Origin: Agelas oroides
Lineage: Eukaryota; Porifera; Demospongiae; Agelasida; Agelasidae
Length of the DNA stretch: 64,000 bases
Reading direction: 5' to 3'
Assembly: GCA_949130485.1 (NCBI GenBank)
Contig: OX422183.1
Location: 20,553,934-20,617,933, forward strand
Made by a program: the position numbers and the translations under genes. The notes beneath the pieces are model-generated. The model made no database searches. It was not told where the DNA came from and worked only from the letters and a program-made list of their open reading frames with translations. Below are positions 22,484 through 32,572 of the stretch, in pieces. Within the stretch, counting starts at the first letter, position 1. Each line of letters opens with the position of its first letter.

Positions 22484-22492
22484 ACTGCTGAC

Positions 22493-23093
22493 AACCTACC
22501 TGCAAAGCGCAGTAGAAAGCACAGAAAGCACAAAGCGCAGTGCGTTGTGTGCCCTAATGCAATTTGTGGGCAGTTAGTGTGCAACATGGCTTCCTTTATT
22601 ATCCTGCACTGCTTTGATGTTATATAACTACTCAAGATTCTTATCACACGATTACCTCTTGACACTTGCGTGATGCTGAAAACCACCTGTAGTCTTGCAA
22701 GCCGGATCCACTTAGCCAAAAGAGAAGGGTCTCATGAACTGTGTGTACAAGCTGTGTCCTACTGGAATCCATGCAACTACCTGGATGATGTAACCAGATT
22801 TCAAACAATCCTGCTGACTCTTGAAATACTGATTGTGAAGTGCATGTGCATGCTCATTTTCTGACTTTTCACTGCCCCAGTTGAAAGAGCTGTCAAGCTA
22901 TGGGCGAAATGCTAAGCATCACAACTGTTTACATGAGTATTGATATCTAAAGAATGGTGATGACAGCTAGGAGTAATGAGGAACATGCCTACCATAGTGT
23001 GCATGCATCACTTTTGAGTTTGACAATGAGCTTAAAGTCTACCGTCACACATGCCACAGGAATGTGACTACACCCCCATGCAACTGTGTTGAT
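22493..23093. other. Intergenic, no gene seen
   Basis: Short open frames on both strands share a DNLPAKRSR peptide. It comes from the inverted repeat at 21893-21926 and 22485-22518, so they are not taken as genes. Confidence 0.5.
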
Positions 23094-23664
23094 CAGTGGC
23101 ATAGTAACCGTAGCAGCCGTAGCGGCTTTGGCCACTACACTTTTTTAGGCCGCAAATTAAGAATTCATAACCTGCTATAAGTTATAATAGCTCAAGCTAG
23201 CCTTGTTCCCTGGGAGCGAGGCTAAGCTCAAGCAGCCTCTTCATTGCATCAGTCTAATAATTATGCAATTACATGCGTACATTTCAGATTAAAGTACACA
23301 ATAAGGTGATCGAGATCTTGGTAGTGAGATGGCTCGGTACGAAGCTAATGCGTATTTTCAAAGAGACTACTACAAGCGACAAAAGCTAGCCGGGCGGTCT
23401 CCTGGGAACGACGATGAAGTCAGTATAATCTTACTGTTTTGATAAATTGAATAATATATTGTACTGGACGGTTGGTAAGGTCTGATAACGAGGCTAGAAT
23501 ATTATACACAGTTAAAAAAGGCTTCATTTTGTAGTGTAAAGGTGCACACTCTGTAAAAATTCGCCACCGCGCTATGCGCGGCGAATTTATTTTACATTTT
23601 ATTAGCAGCACTTCGACCACCACAGCATGGCCTCTACACTTCAAATTTGCTTCCCACACTTATG
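23094..23664. mobile_element. Second copy of the CAGTGGCGTAGGAA element (reverse), TTGAT duplication
   Basis: This is the reverse-orientation relative of 3170-3699: CCGTAGCGGCTTTGGCC, TTAGGCCGCAAATTAA and TTCAAATTTGCTTCC match its complement. TTGAT flanks both ends (23089-23093 and 23665-23669). The CGCGCTATGCGCGGCG hairpin is conserved in position. Non-coding. Confidence 0.8.
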
Positions 23665-23669
23665 TTGAT

Positions 23670-24974
23670 ATAAAGTTGCACAAGTTGTATATGCTTTTGC
23701 CCAACAGATAAATGGATGTTGGTCCTTGCTTGCCTAAGTAGGTGACCGTGGCCGGTGGTTCGTGTGTTTGGCTGGGCTTTAACTAATATCATTGGTGCTA
23801 GACTCCAGTACACAAGAAAGCTGAACAGTGGTTGGTGTGGAACAGAGCCATGAATTGTTTACCGACATAAGGGGGAGAGTTGGGGATAGCAATGTATGCT
23901 TCTACTTGCCCTAAAACAAACCCTAACCCTGAAACTAAGAGTAACCCTGGTCCTGACTGTAACCCTTGTTTATGTTTATAACCTCCGCCGAGCACCTTGC
24001 GTGCCACCTTAAACAACTGTCCACGAAACTTGTGTAGGGCACGAATAAAACTAAAGTACACAAAATGTTACGAATAATGAGCAGTAGGGGGCCTGCGCAA
24101 GACATGTAGGCGGGGATGAGAAACTAATTATCTAGCGGATCACTTGGTAAGATTCACCAGGCTTCTCCCTCAGTTTTTGCATACTGTAAGGGATCAACAA
24201 CTTGAAGGCCTGGGAATTAATGAGATTGGCCATACTACCACGTAAATGTGATTTGCAGTGACACCTCTCATACTATAGTCTTGTTCCCAGTCCTTCTCCA
24301 TTACAGCAAATAAACTGGAGACAGGGAAGGCTGGGAACGAAGCAAGACCAACTGTTTATTATAATAGAGGTCTTCAGAGAAGACATACACTCAGTATATT
24401 GATGTCAGCAAGCTCATGACTGTTTGTTATCCTGGTGTGTCCATGGAACAATAATGGCACAGTACACAGATTAAAAGACTTGTGGTATACAACGTAGATA
24501 GTATTTGCTAAACTATATAGAGTATGGGGATAGAAGATGATTCTATCTCCACCTGAAGATCTAGTCTTGTGCCCAGCCTTTCATACCCCCTTCTAGTTGT
24601 CAGCATCTTGGAGTGTGGTTTGCTCACCTGTCAAATGGATGCTCTCCTATATTGTGCGCCGATCGTTTCAATGGGTGCTAGACACGGGTCAAAAAGCGTC
24701 AAGCGGAAATTAAAATTCCTAGCTTCTTGTGGTCGGACTACCGCGCTTTCTTGACCAATTTGTGCTGTTTATACAATTATTGCCCACAATTTGGTTTAAT
24801 CGCTTTCCGCCTTAGGAGCACGCGTTGCGTAGATCACTAAAGAGTGTCGAGGTCACATCCTGCGATTAGATTTCGCGCGTCAAATTGGAGTGAGCGCGTG
24901 TTAAATTGGAGTGAACGCGCGCTACTGGCAGAAAATAATGGTAGCCAGTATTTAGCGCGCGATTTTAAAATACA
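23670..24974. other. Intergenic with a hairpin MITE at 24276-24350
   Basis: No gene is seen. At 24276-24350, TAGTCTTGTTCCCAG pairs with CTGGGAACGAAGCAAGACCA, a member of the hairpin family described at 39378. A stretch at 23915-23970 has scattered CCCTAACCCTGA and TAACCCTGG repeats. Confidence 0.6.
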
Positions 24975-25158
24975 GTGTAAAGGATATATCCCGCAGCTCT
25001 TATCAAAGCTCTAATCCTATTGGTCAATATATTATACACATTTATATACGCATATGCACCGTTGTCCTAACAACACCCTAACCCTAACCCTAACCCAACG
25101 GTACAACCAATAAGATTCGAGCTTTGAAACGAGCTGCGGTACTATAGGTGTAAAGACT
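24975..25158. mobile_element. Inverted-repeat MITE with telomere-like centre
   Basis: Arms of about 55 bp are inverted copies: CCCGCAGCTCTTATCAAAGC followed by TCTAATCCTATTGGT on the left, and its diverged complement at about 25092-25156. The unique centre contains CCCTAACCCTAACCCTAACCC (25075-25095), i.e. about three and a half TTAGGG units on the minus strand. It is probably an interstitial telomere-like tract carried by, or captured in, a small element. Confidence 0.65.
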
Positions 25159-27220
25159 AACCAACTTAACCCGCTTGCGCATGCGCGCAGCTACTGGGGT
25201 GTTCTCTGAGCTTCTTCTTTCTTGCCTCCACCTCGGGAGAGTTGTCCTAGAATTAATAGGACCAGGCTTAGGATAGATCTCTGGGAAAAGGAAGGCCGTT
25301 CTGGCTGCCTTGAGCTTGCTCAGAAACTGAATGCAGAATTTTTGGACGTTGATGTCATCAACCCAGCACGTGCCAGTCATCACCTCCAGGAAATCTTGCG
25401 GGTGAACTCTTGCGGGTGAACTCTCGGGTCCGGGATTTGGGAACGTACAGTGTGCGGATGAAAATGGCGGAAATTCGCTGTCTCTTCTAAAGGTGTCTCT
25501 AAATGCCTTAGCTCGTCAATTGACCTCAGTGTATATTCGTCGGTGTTCTGGTTTGTGTTCAGAGGATCGCCGGATGTCATCGGTACCGCTAGATGGTCAT
25601 ACTTGGCTTGTCATTGAACTGAGTCATGGTGGGATGGGTAGCCCCTTCGATGGCTGTTGCCGACGGTGTACTATGGACTGTGACTCTGTGGTGGTCTGCG
25701 CTGCTAGATGGTCACACATGGCATGTGGAGACAGCATGGTGTATGCAAGTGGACTTTATCTTGGCGGCCTCCCTGTCATGGTGGGATGGGAAGCCTCTTT
25801 GGTGGTCATTGCCGACAGTACAACAACTACAAAACACCCTCATCAGTCTTTTCATGCCAGATTGTTTTGTACTATGTGTGTTTAGGTTTTTTTTTTTGTA
25901 TACTAAACATGCCTGACGGTGTAATGATGATTGATTGATTTCTTGCCTGTTTAGTAGCAGTGAGTGTTCGGAATTGCCCGGTAAAGGCAAAAATTTATTC
26001 TCGGATTGATACACTTTCTCGAATCACAGACTTCAAAGTATAACAACAGTGCCAGATCATCAGAGCAACATGACTTGCAGGCGCTGGGATAGTTTTCGAT
26101 ACCCGAGACTATTGCAGTACACGGGGATAGAAAAATCACGTCCGAAAATGCATTGTAAAACTTTTTTCTGCCTCCTCCGGAAAGCAAAGACAATAGTTCT
26201 CGCCCTTTCGTTGGCTTTGCATAAGAGCCCATACCATGCTGCAGCAGTTACAAAATTTGGCTAGTGACGATATAATACATGGTTATCAGACTTGTCCGCT
26301 AGTAGAATTTTTTTTTCAGAGAATAGGTGCTTGAACGATTGTTATGTTTCATTTGCTGAATCCCGGGTAGAAGACTGTTTGGGGTTGAATTTCAGGTATG
26401 TTGATTATCAAACATTAGCGCACCTATCCTACAGTTCTTTTGTCTGCTGGAAATCTGTGCGCGCAACAAGACCGAAACGTTTCTTAAGTGTCCAAGTATC
26501 AATTAACGCCTCTATCGCACCCGAACTTGCTATTTGATCCTTGAGAGCCCAGTCATGTTAGCAACTCTGCAATACTTTTGCAAGGATTCTTTGGAATGAT
26601 GGTGGATAGGCAAGTGGCTTTGTCTGTGAATTTTCAAGGGCACTTTAATTGGCTCTCTTCATTAGGCTTAGAGTGAGAGAAGCAGCGGAAATTACCTGTT
26701 ACAGTAAACTTCTAATAACGGACCCTCGGAAAAGCGGACTACCTCTCTGCAGCGGACAGATCACTTGCCCCCGATTGATTTTACCATAAAACTAATACAT
26801 ATGTACGTATGTATGTATGTGAGGCCTAGTGCGTACAGATGTACATGCATTACAAAACTGAAATGTGTGTGTGCAGCATGAACAGACAATGTGTGCGTAC
26901 AACAAAAGGAGACAAATATACAGGATACATAGGCTATAAATATATGATAAAAATATGTACAGGATGTTTATGCAAACGACCAAACATAAAAAGGGCCTGA
27001 TAGATAGGTAGATAAAGTATATAGGAGGTATGATGCATTACATTTATGTTTGTGTTGTATTATAATACTGTTTAGAGTAGGGTGGAGTAGGCTGCAGGGA
27101 GGTACGATGAGAGTAGATGCTTGTAGTTAGGGATAAGAGTTTGGCGTTTATATCGTCCTTGTGAGTATGATGGCAGTGATTATGCAAATATTGTACAAGT
27201 AGTAGGATGTGGAAAGAGAG
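25159..27220. other. Intergenic: no firm gene; diverged 117-bp duplication; pogo-like end
   Basis: Open frames near 25090-25600 (minus) are charged and could be exons, but show no known domain and are frame-shifted against each other. A diverged duplication lies at 25588-25830 (GCTAGATGGTCA..., TCATGGTGGGATGGG...). At about 26699-26775, CAGTAAACTTCTAATAACGG followed by GCGGACTACCTCTCTGCAGCGGACA resembles the end of a pogo/Tc1-like element. A (TATG)n run is at 26805. Confidence 0.4.
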
Positions 27221-27870
27221 GATGTTGGCTTTGGCAGAGCAATGATGCGAGCAACCCAGATAGTGCTGCACACAATCGTGTGGACCCTCTGGGCTACTCA
27301 CACCAGGATGCGGCAAGGTGAGGGCAGAGCAGTGATGTTGGCTTTGGCAGAGCAATGATGCGAGCAACCCAGATAGTGCTGCACACAATCGTGTGGACCC
27401 TCTGGGCTACTCACACCAGGATGCGGCAAGGTGAGGGCAGAGCAGTGATGTTGGCTTTGGCAGAGCAATGATGCGACCAACCCAGATAGTGCTGCACACA
27501 ATCGTGTGGACCCTCTGGGCTACTCACACCAGGATGCGGCAAGGTGAGGGCAGAGCAGTGATGTTGGCTTTGGCAGAGCAATGATGCGAGCAACCCAGAT
27601 AGTGCTGCACACAATCGTGTGGACCCTCTGGGCTACTCATACCAGGATGCGGCAAGGTGAGGGCAGAGCAGTGATGTTGGCTTTGGCAGAGCAATGATGC
27701 GAGCAACCCAGATAGTGCTGCACACAATCGTGTGGACCCTCTGGGCTACTCACACCAGGATGCAGCAAGGTGAGGGCAGAGCAGTGATGTTGGCTTTGGC
27801 AGAGCAATGATGCGAGCAACCCAGATAGTGTTACACACAATCTTGTGGACCCTCTGGGTTACTCACACCA
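27221..27870. repeat. 113-bp tandem array, about 5.75 units
   Basis: Units begin near 27221, 27334, 27447, 27560, 27673 and 27786, each with GATGTTGGCTTTGGCAGAGC. They are nearly identical, and the last is more diverged. The array lies about 220 bp beyond the 3' end of the nuclease-CXC gene, so it may be part of that gene's host element. Identical short frames read through it are artefacts of the repeat. Confidence 0.95.
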
Positions 27871-28085
27871 CAACTATATGTATATGTAAAGGCCAGAGAA
27901 GATGGGGTGGTTGATGAGTGATAGAGTAGATGTTGGTGGTGTCCAGCGCTGAGGAAATGTCTGTTGGTGGAAATATGGAAGATAGTAGAACAAATATTGT
28001 TAGCACAACAACTCAAGATCATCATCTTCTGCGTCACTGTGTTCAACTACTTCCTCGTCTTCAAGGATTCCGAACACCCACCCCA

Positions 28086-31000
28086 TTATAACACCCACCC
28101 CATTATATGCTCAATATCCTCATCACCCTCAACTGTAAGTGCCTTCGTGTCTGCTTCCCTGCTGCTGGCTGGCAAGTTACAACAATTCAGGCATGTGCAA
28201 CCTGCTCCACAACTATGCCTCTCTCGCTTGCACCCACACTGCATAGTTGTGCATGCAGACCGTCTGCAGCTACACCCTTTTCTCAGAAGTGACACCCTCT
28301 GCCTTACGTCCATCATGTTCTCCCTGCTGTCCCAATCTATACGCAACTCTCTATCTTCCACAATCCACCCATTACCACGCATTGCCTTCATCACCATTAC
28401 ATTTTGGGTTGCCTGTTGCCACATGTCGGCTACCCAGCTGGCTCTTTTCCAATGGCGCTTCAGTGCTTCATCGGATGGCAGCATGTCCTCCTCATATTGT
28501 ATCTTGCCCCAAATCCTATTTCTGATGTCTTGAAGCCAGAGGAGATGTTGGTCGTGGTGATGCTGTCCTTCTTTGCAGAAAGAGTTGAAGTGCTGGTTTG
28601 GAGATGTAAACGCTGGCAAGAAGGCTGATCTGTGTTTGTGAAAGTATACACTTCCCACCAGACGCATAAAGGCCAAAAATCCCAAATCACTAGCACCATC
28701 CACTAGGGATGTGTCTGTGAGTGTGCCAGGTGTGTGCCCTAATCCAGATGTTATAAATTCGGCATACCTCCAAAACGTTTGAATAAATGAGGCTTTACCA
28801 AATCCATGAAAAAAGGACACATAATCACAGCCTGTTGATAAATAAACCATCTGCATTGTGGTTGCTAGTTTGTCATTAGGAATGCTAGCCAGTTCTGGAT
28901 CAGCACTGAATGTATCCAAGAGGGCACCTATGTCGAGCAGACAAAGCTCCTTGGAGTTAAACCTGCTTAGCTGCACTTTCACATCCATTTTATGTTTGGC
29001 GACAATGGGCAAGCCTATATGGTACACATCTGTGTCTGGTGACACAACCAGCTTCTTCTCACCTGCTGAATGTAAAGCATGTAGCCAGATCCTGGTGTCC
29101 GCTTCTTCGGCATTGCAACGTAACTTTGGATCTGGCTGGGGAGGGCTGTGTTGTTGCAATGTGAGGGCTTCATCTTGGAGTGAACCTTCAAAACCTCCAG
29201 CAGTTACAAACAACTGTGTTGTGCGTAAGCTGTTACTGATGTGATTTACAAGGTAGGTGGCAAGGAACGATACCAGTCCTCTCTTGCACCGATGACAAGT
29301 CAGAATACTTTCTTGCCACCTCTTTGGTGTTGCATTGCTTCATTAAAGGTGATGCAAGAATGAGTGGTTTCAGCCTGTGCACTCCTTCTTGCTCTTTCAA
29401 ATGCTTTGGGACTGTTCGTATGCCTTCCTGGGTGATCGAAAAGGAGGTGTACTTCCTTTGATCCTCGAGCAAAGTGTGGTAGGATGTGTTGTTTTGCTAG
29501 GAAGTTGGCATAGTCTGACATGGTCTTGTGGTGTCCCCATGGAGATATGTGTTGCAGAAACATGCCATCAATTAGCACAACATCTGCTACCCATTGAGTG
29601 GGATGGACATTTGATGTGATGTTTCTACAAGCCTTTGAATACCTACTTTCAATTAACCTTGTTATGCTTGACTTCTGTCCCTTCTGTGGTAATCCATCCT
29701 TATCAACAAGGGCACGTGGTAGCTCAACATACTGCTCAAATCTATTCTCTATTACTCTTTTGGTCTTGCAAGCAAAAGCCACCCTCTTCTTCCAACACTC
29801 TATTTGAAGCTTCCTCTCCTTTTCCACATCTGAAACTCTCTTGGCCAATGGTTTACGCTCTGAGAATGTGCGGAGCCTCTTCCGACGCTTAGGAACATGC
29901 ACACTTGGAGCTTGCAGAATGTTGTATTCAACAAATCTTTCAAACTCCTTCTGACCAATGGAACAGAAGGTCATGAGGTCTTCTGCCACATCAGGAGATA
30001 CACCTTTTCCTGAGAATAGGTGTATTATAGGTGATGCTTGGGATTGGGCTGTGAGATGACTTTCAGAGGCAAGTTTTGTTGTTTGTGCTTGGATGTTTGC
30101 TGCCTGTTTGATTGCATCACGTGTAGCACATGTCAGAGTTAGTATATCATCTATGCCATCAGATTGAGCTTCAGGAAAAAGCTGTGTATCTAAGTTTTTC
30201 ATACTCTTGGAAAGAACTGGCAGGAATGTAGCCACACGCTTGATGTAATCAGCACTAGGTTTTGCTATGGCCTCCTTGCAGTCTTTGTTGATAGCCATCT
30301 CGTGGGCTTCGTCAATGTGTGCATGCCTTCCTCTGAAGCTGATGGAGAAACCTCCTTGCTGTAGAGCATTGAGCACTGGTGTTGGACACTTGCAAATGTC
30401 ATCAATGTGCTGTGCAATCAGCTTCTCATAACATGGCCTATCAAAAGCTGTAAACAAAGCAGCCATTTGTTTTATAGAAGCCATCCTCAAATGCCAGTTC
30501 CCTGTTCTTATGGCCAGAAAGAGACCAAGGTATGCCAAGCAGTCTTGAAATACAAATTGCTGCCAGAATCTCCAAGATTGGTCTCTAGATGCCATAGATT
30601 GCATGAATCTGTCAAAGTCTTCAAGAAACATGGGATGTTTTTCCATTACGTCAGACAAAAGCTCTTGTAGGTTTCTGTGACACTGCTGTTCAGTAGTTGC
30701 TGTTGGAAAGGATTGGAGCCACTGGCTAACATGGGCTAGCATATCACTGTGCTCAGTTGTGGAAGTATCTGGGTTGTACATGTTCTGCAGGAACACAGTC
30801 AGAAAATGTTGATACAAGCTCTCCCCTGCTTCCAAGAGGAAGTCATGAGTTCTGCTGAAGATGGTGCAGTTCTTTATTTAGTTGGGTGGACAACCACTGG
30901 CCACTGCTAATTCATGCAGTCCTGCATCGTAATAGATTTTCATGAGCACTTCTTGATAGTTCTTCAGGCAGTGCCAGTCGCCTGGAAATGGTGTTAACCA

Positions 31001-31157
31001 GGACAACTCCTCCCCGTACTCGGTCTTTATGGACTGTATTTTGTGGTATACAGCTCCATCCATTTCTAGAAGCAGCCACTGTTTCTTAAGCTTTATAATA
31101 AAGTCTTCATGAAGACAATTTATGATTTCAAGCAGTGTAAGTTTATCGTCAACTTTT
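28086..31157 (-). pseudogene. FEN1/XPG-like nuclease with C-terminal CXC domain (broken, 5' end cut)
   Basis: It is a single-exon-like frame of about 1,020 codons. The N-terminal part has MDGAVYHKIQSIK and PFPGDWHCLKNYQE, resembling DUF6589-type sequences of sponge and cnidarian repeat proteins. The middle has the acidic landmarks of a PIN/FEN nuclease: LIDGMFL, LLFDHPG, AEEADTR (29097-29108) and SPDTDV (29028-29042). A helix-three-turn-helix-like GCDYVSFFHGFGKASF follows. The end holds a Cys-rich CXC (tesmin/TSO1-like) segment, CSCRRSACTTMQCGCK and CGAGCTCLNCC. Two lesions are visible: an in-frame TAA at 30878-30880 after ASGCPPN, and a one-base shift near 29310-29330. Coding continues upstream to the first base of the element at 31158, where it stops. 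The N-terminus was probably lost to that insertion. It is probably transposon-derived; the naming is by motif only. Confidence 0.72.
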
Positions 31158-31325
31158 TACGGTGGCCCTGGAGGTCGCGCTACGCGACGATGTCTATGCG
31201 ACGATGACGATGCGCCGATAGACGATGACGATGCGACGATAGACGATGACGATGCGACGATAGACGATGGCGATGCGACGATAGACGATGGCGATGCGAC
31301 GATAGACGATGGCGATGCTATAATT
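31158..31325 (+). repeat. Left terminal inverted repeat with 21-bp minisatellite
   Basis: After about 45 bp of unique terminus there are about six copies of GACGATGACGATGCGACGATA, the inner copies with GGC for GAC. Reading frames through it give runs of DDDDATI peptide on one strand and IVYRR on the other. They are not genes. Confidence 0.9.
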
Positions 31326-32572
31326 TACCAGGTAAGTAATACAGTAATAACGCATGCGCGCGCGCCAGACCGGACACCACACCACGCCCTCATATATTCC
31401 ACGTGGCCATGTGTGATTAAGTGTGAAGAGCAACGGAATTGCGAGTTGAAGAGCGGTCGTGAAACTTGTGGAACACTGAGTTGGAGAGGAGAACGAGCGT
31501 CTGGAAGAGAGCACTGACTTGGAGAGCGAAGGTGTGTCCGGGAGCAATTGGTGAACGCGTGGAGGCAGTTCTTGGGAGAGCACCAATACTCGGTGAGGCA
31601 CACATTAAGCTTGTTAGGTATAAGTATTATGGTTTTGAATAGGTAGGAAAGTAGTATGGTGTTGTTAAAAGTGAGGGGAAACACTAGTAATGGACATTAG
31701 TCTCGTTCCCAGACCCTACCAACCCCAGCGGGGATCGCTTTCAGTATCTCGCGCAGGGAGGAGGGTCTGGTGACTTTTGCCATGTTTCCATGTTCTCTGC
31801 AGGAATTCGTGCAGAGCCAATTGTGATTGCAGAAGTGCAACCAGCTGCATAGATGATTTCCAAAGATTATGTTAACGTTCACTATTTTGGAACTTAGCAT
31901 ACCCTATGTTCCTTTATATATTGCGGGCAACAGACACCAAAACGCCATTGTTCTAGCCACTCAAAATGGCTACCTGCATCATATACACAAAGTTTATGAT
32001 GTTATGGTGGCATAAGGGCAGGCTAAGTTGCTGATCATCACAGCAAATAGCTATAGCAGTAACAAAGCTTAGTTTGCTTTGTGCATTCCTGGAATAATAC
32101 TCCCACTGTGAGTTACCATCCTCTCCAGCAGCGATGCAAGGGACCTTTTCATCCAACAATAGAACAAGCAGTTTTCCACACCCGGTTGGCTGACATACCA
32201 TGTGGCTAGCTAGCTCAGTGATCATCATGCCTATTAATCCCACTCTAAAGGTTACGGTAAGTGCCAGAGCATACCCCCAATGTGTGTACCTGTGACTATT
32301 GCCTGATACATACAATAGACTTATTACAACACAGTTGCTAACACCTGTGCTTTGCTTGCACACAAAGACTTACCAGTTAACAACTCTCTTTGATCAGTAT
32401 TGCAGTGTTAATCCATCACCAAAATAAAAGACTACTGATCTTCCTTTCAATGTTTCCAACTTCAAAAAAAAGTGTTTGTTGGATTATCTATAGCAGTGTT
32501 ACCTGTACCTTCCTATGATGGACTGAAGAAGATATCATTTTGTGGTATGGTATACTGCTTAGTATAGGGCGT

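Noticed and set aside
22426-22627. Frames sharing a DNLPAKRSR peptide with 21731-22036
   Set aside because: The shared peptide comes from an inverted DNA repeat broken by the 418-bp element, so similarity does not imply coding.
25090-25583. Possible minus-strand gene (MTSGDPLNTNQNTDEY... and MMTGTCWVDDINVQ...)
   Set aside because: The two frames are charged and plausible but do not join in frame, show no domain and lack convincing splice sites. Left as unassigned.
27044-27840. Series of nearly identical 67-residue frames (MCAALSGLLASLL...)
   Set aside because: They are generated by the 113-bp tandem array and overlap each other unit by unit; not a gene family.
27964-29892. Long plus-strand frames at 27964-28533, 28858-29244 and 29377-29892
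   Set aside because: They lie opposite the nuclease-CXC gene, whose minus-strand frame carries the recognisable motifs. These are shadows.
31122-31684. Open frames rich in DDDDATI or IVYRR peptides on both strands (also 38327-38659)
   Set aside because: They are translations of the 21-bp minisatellite in the transposon termini. They occur on both strands and have no independent coding signal.
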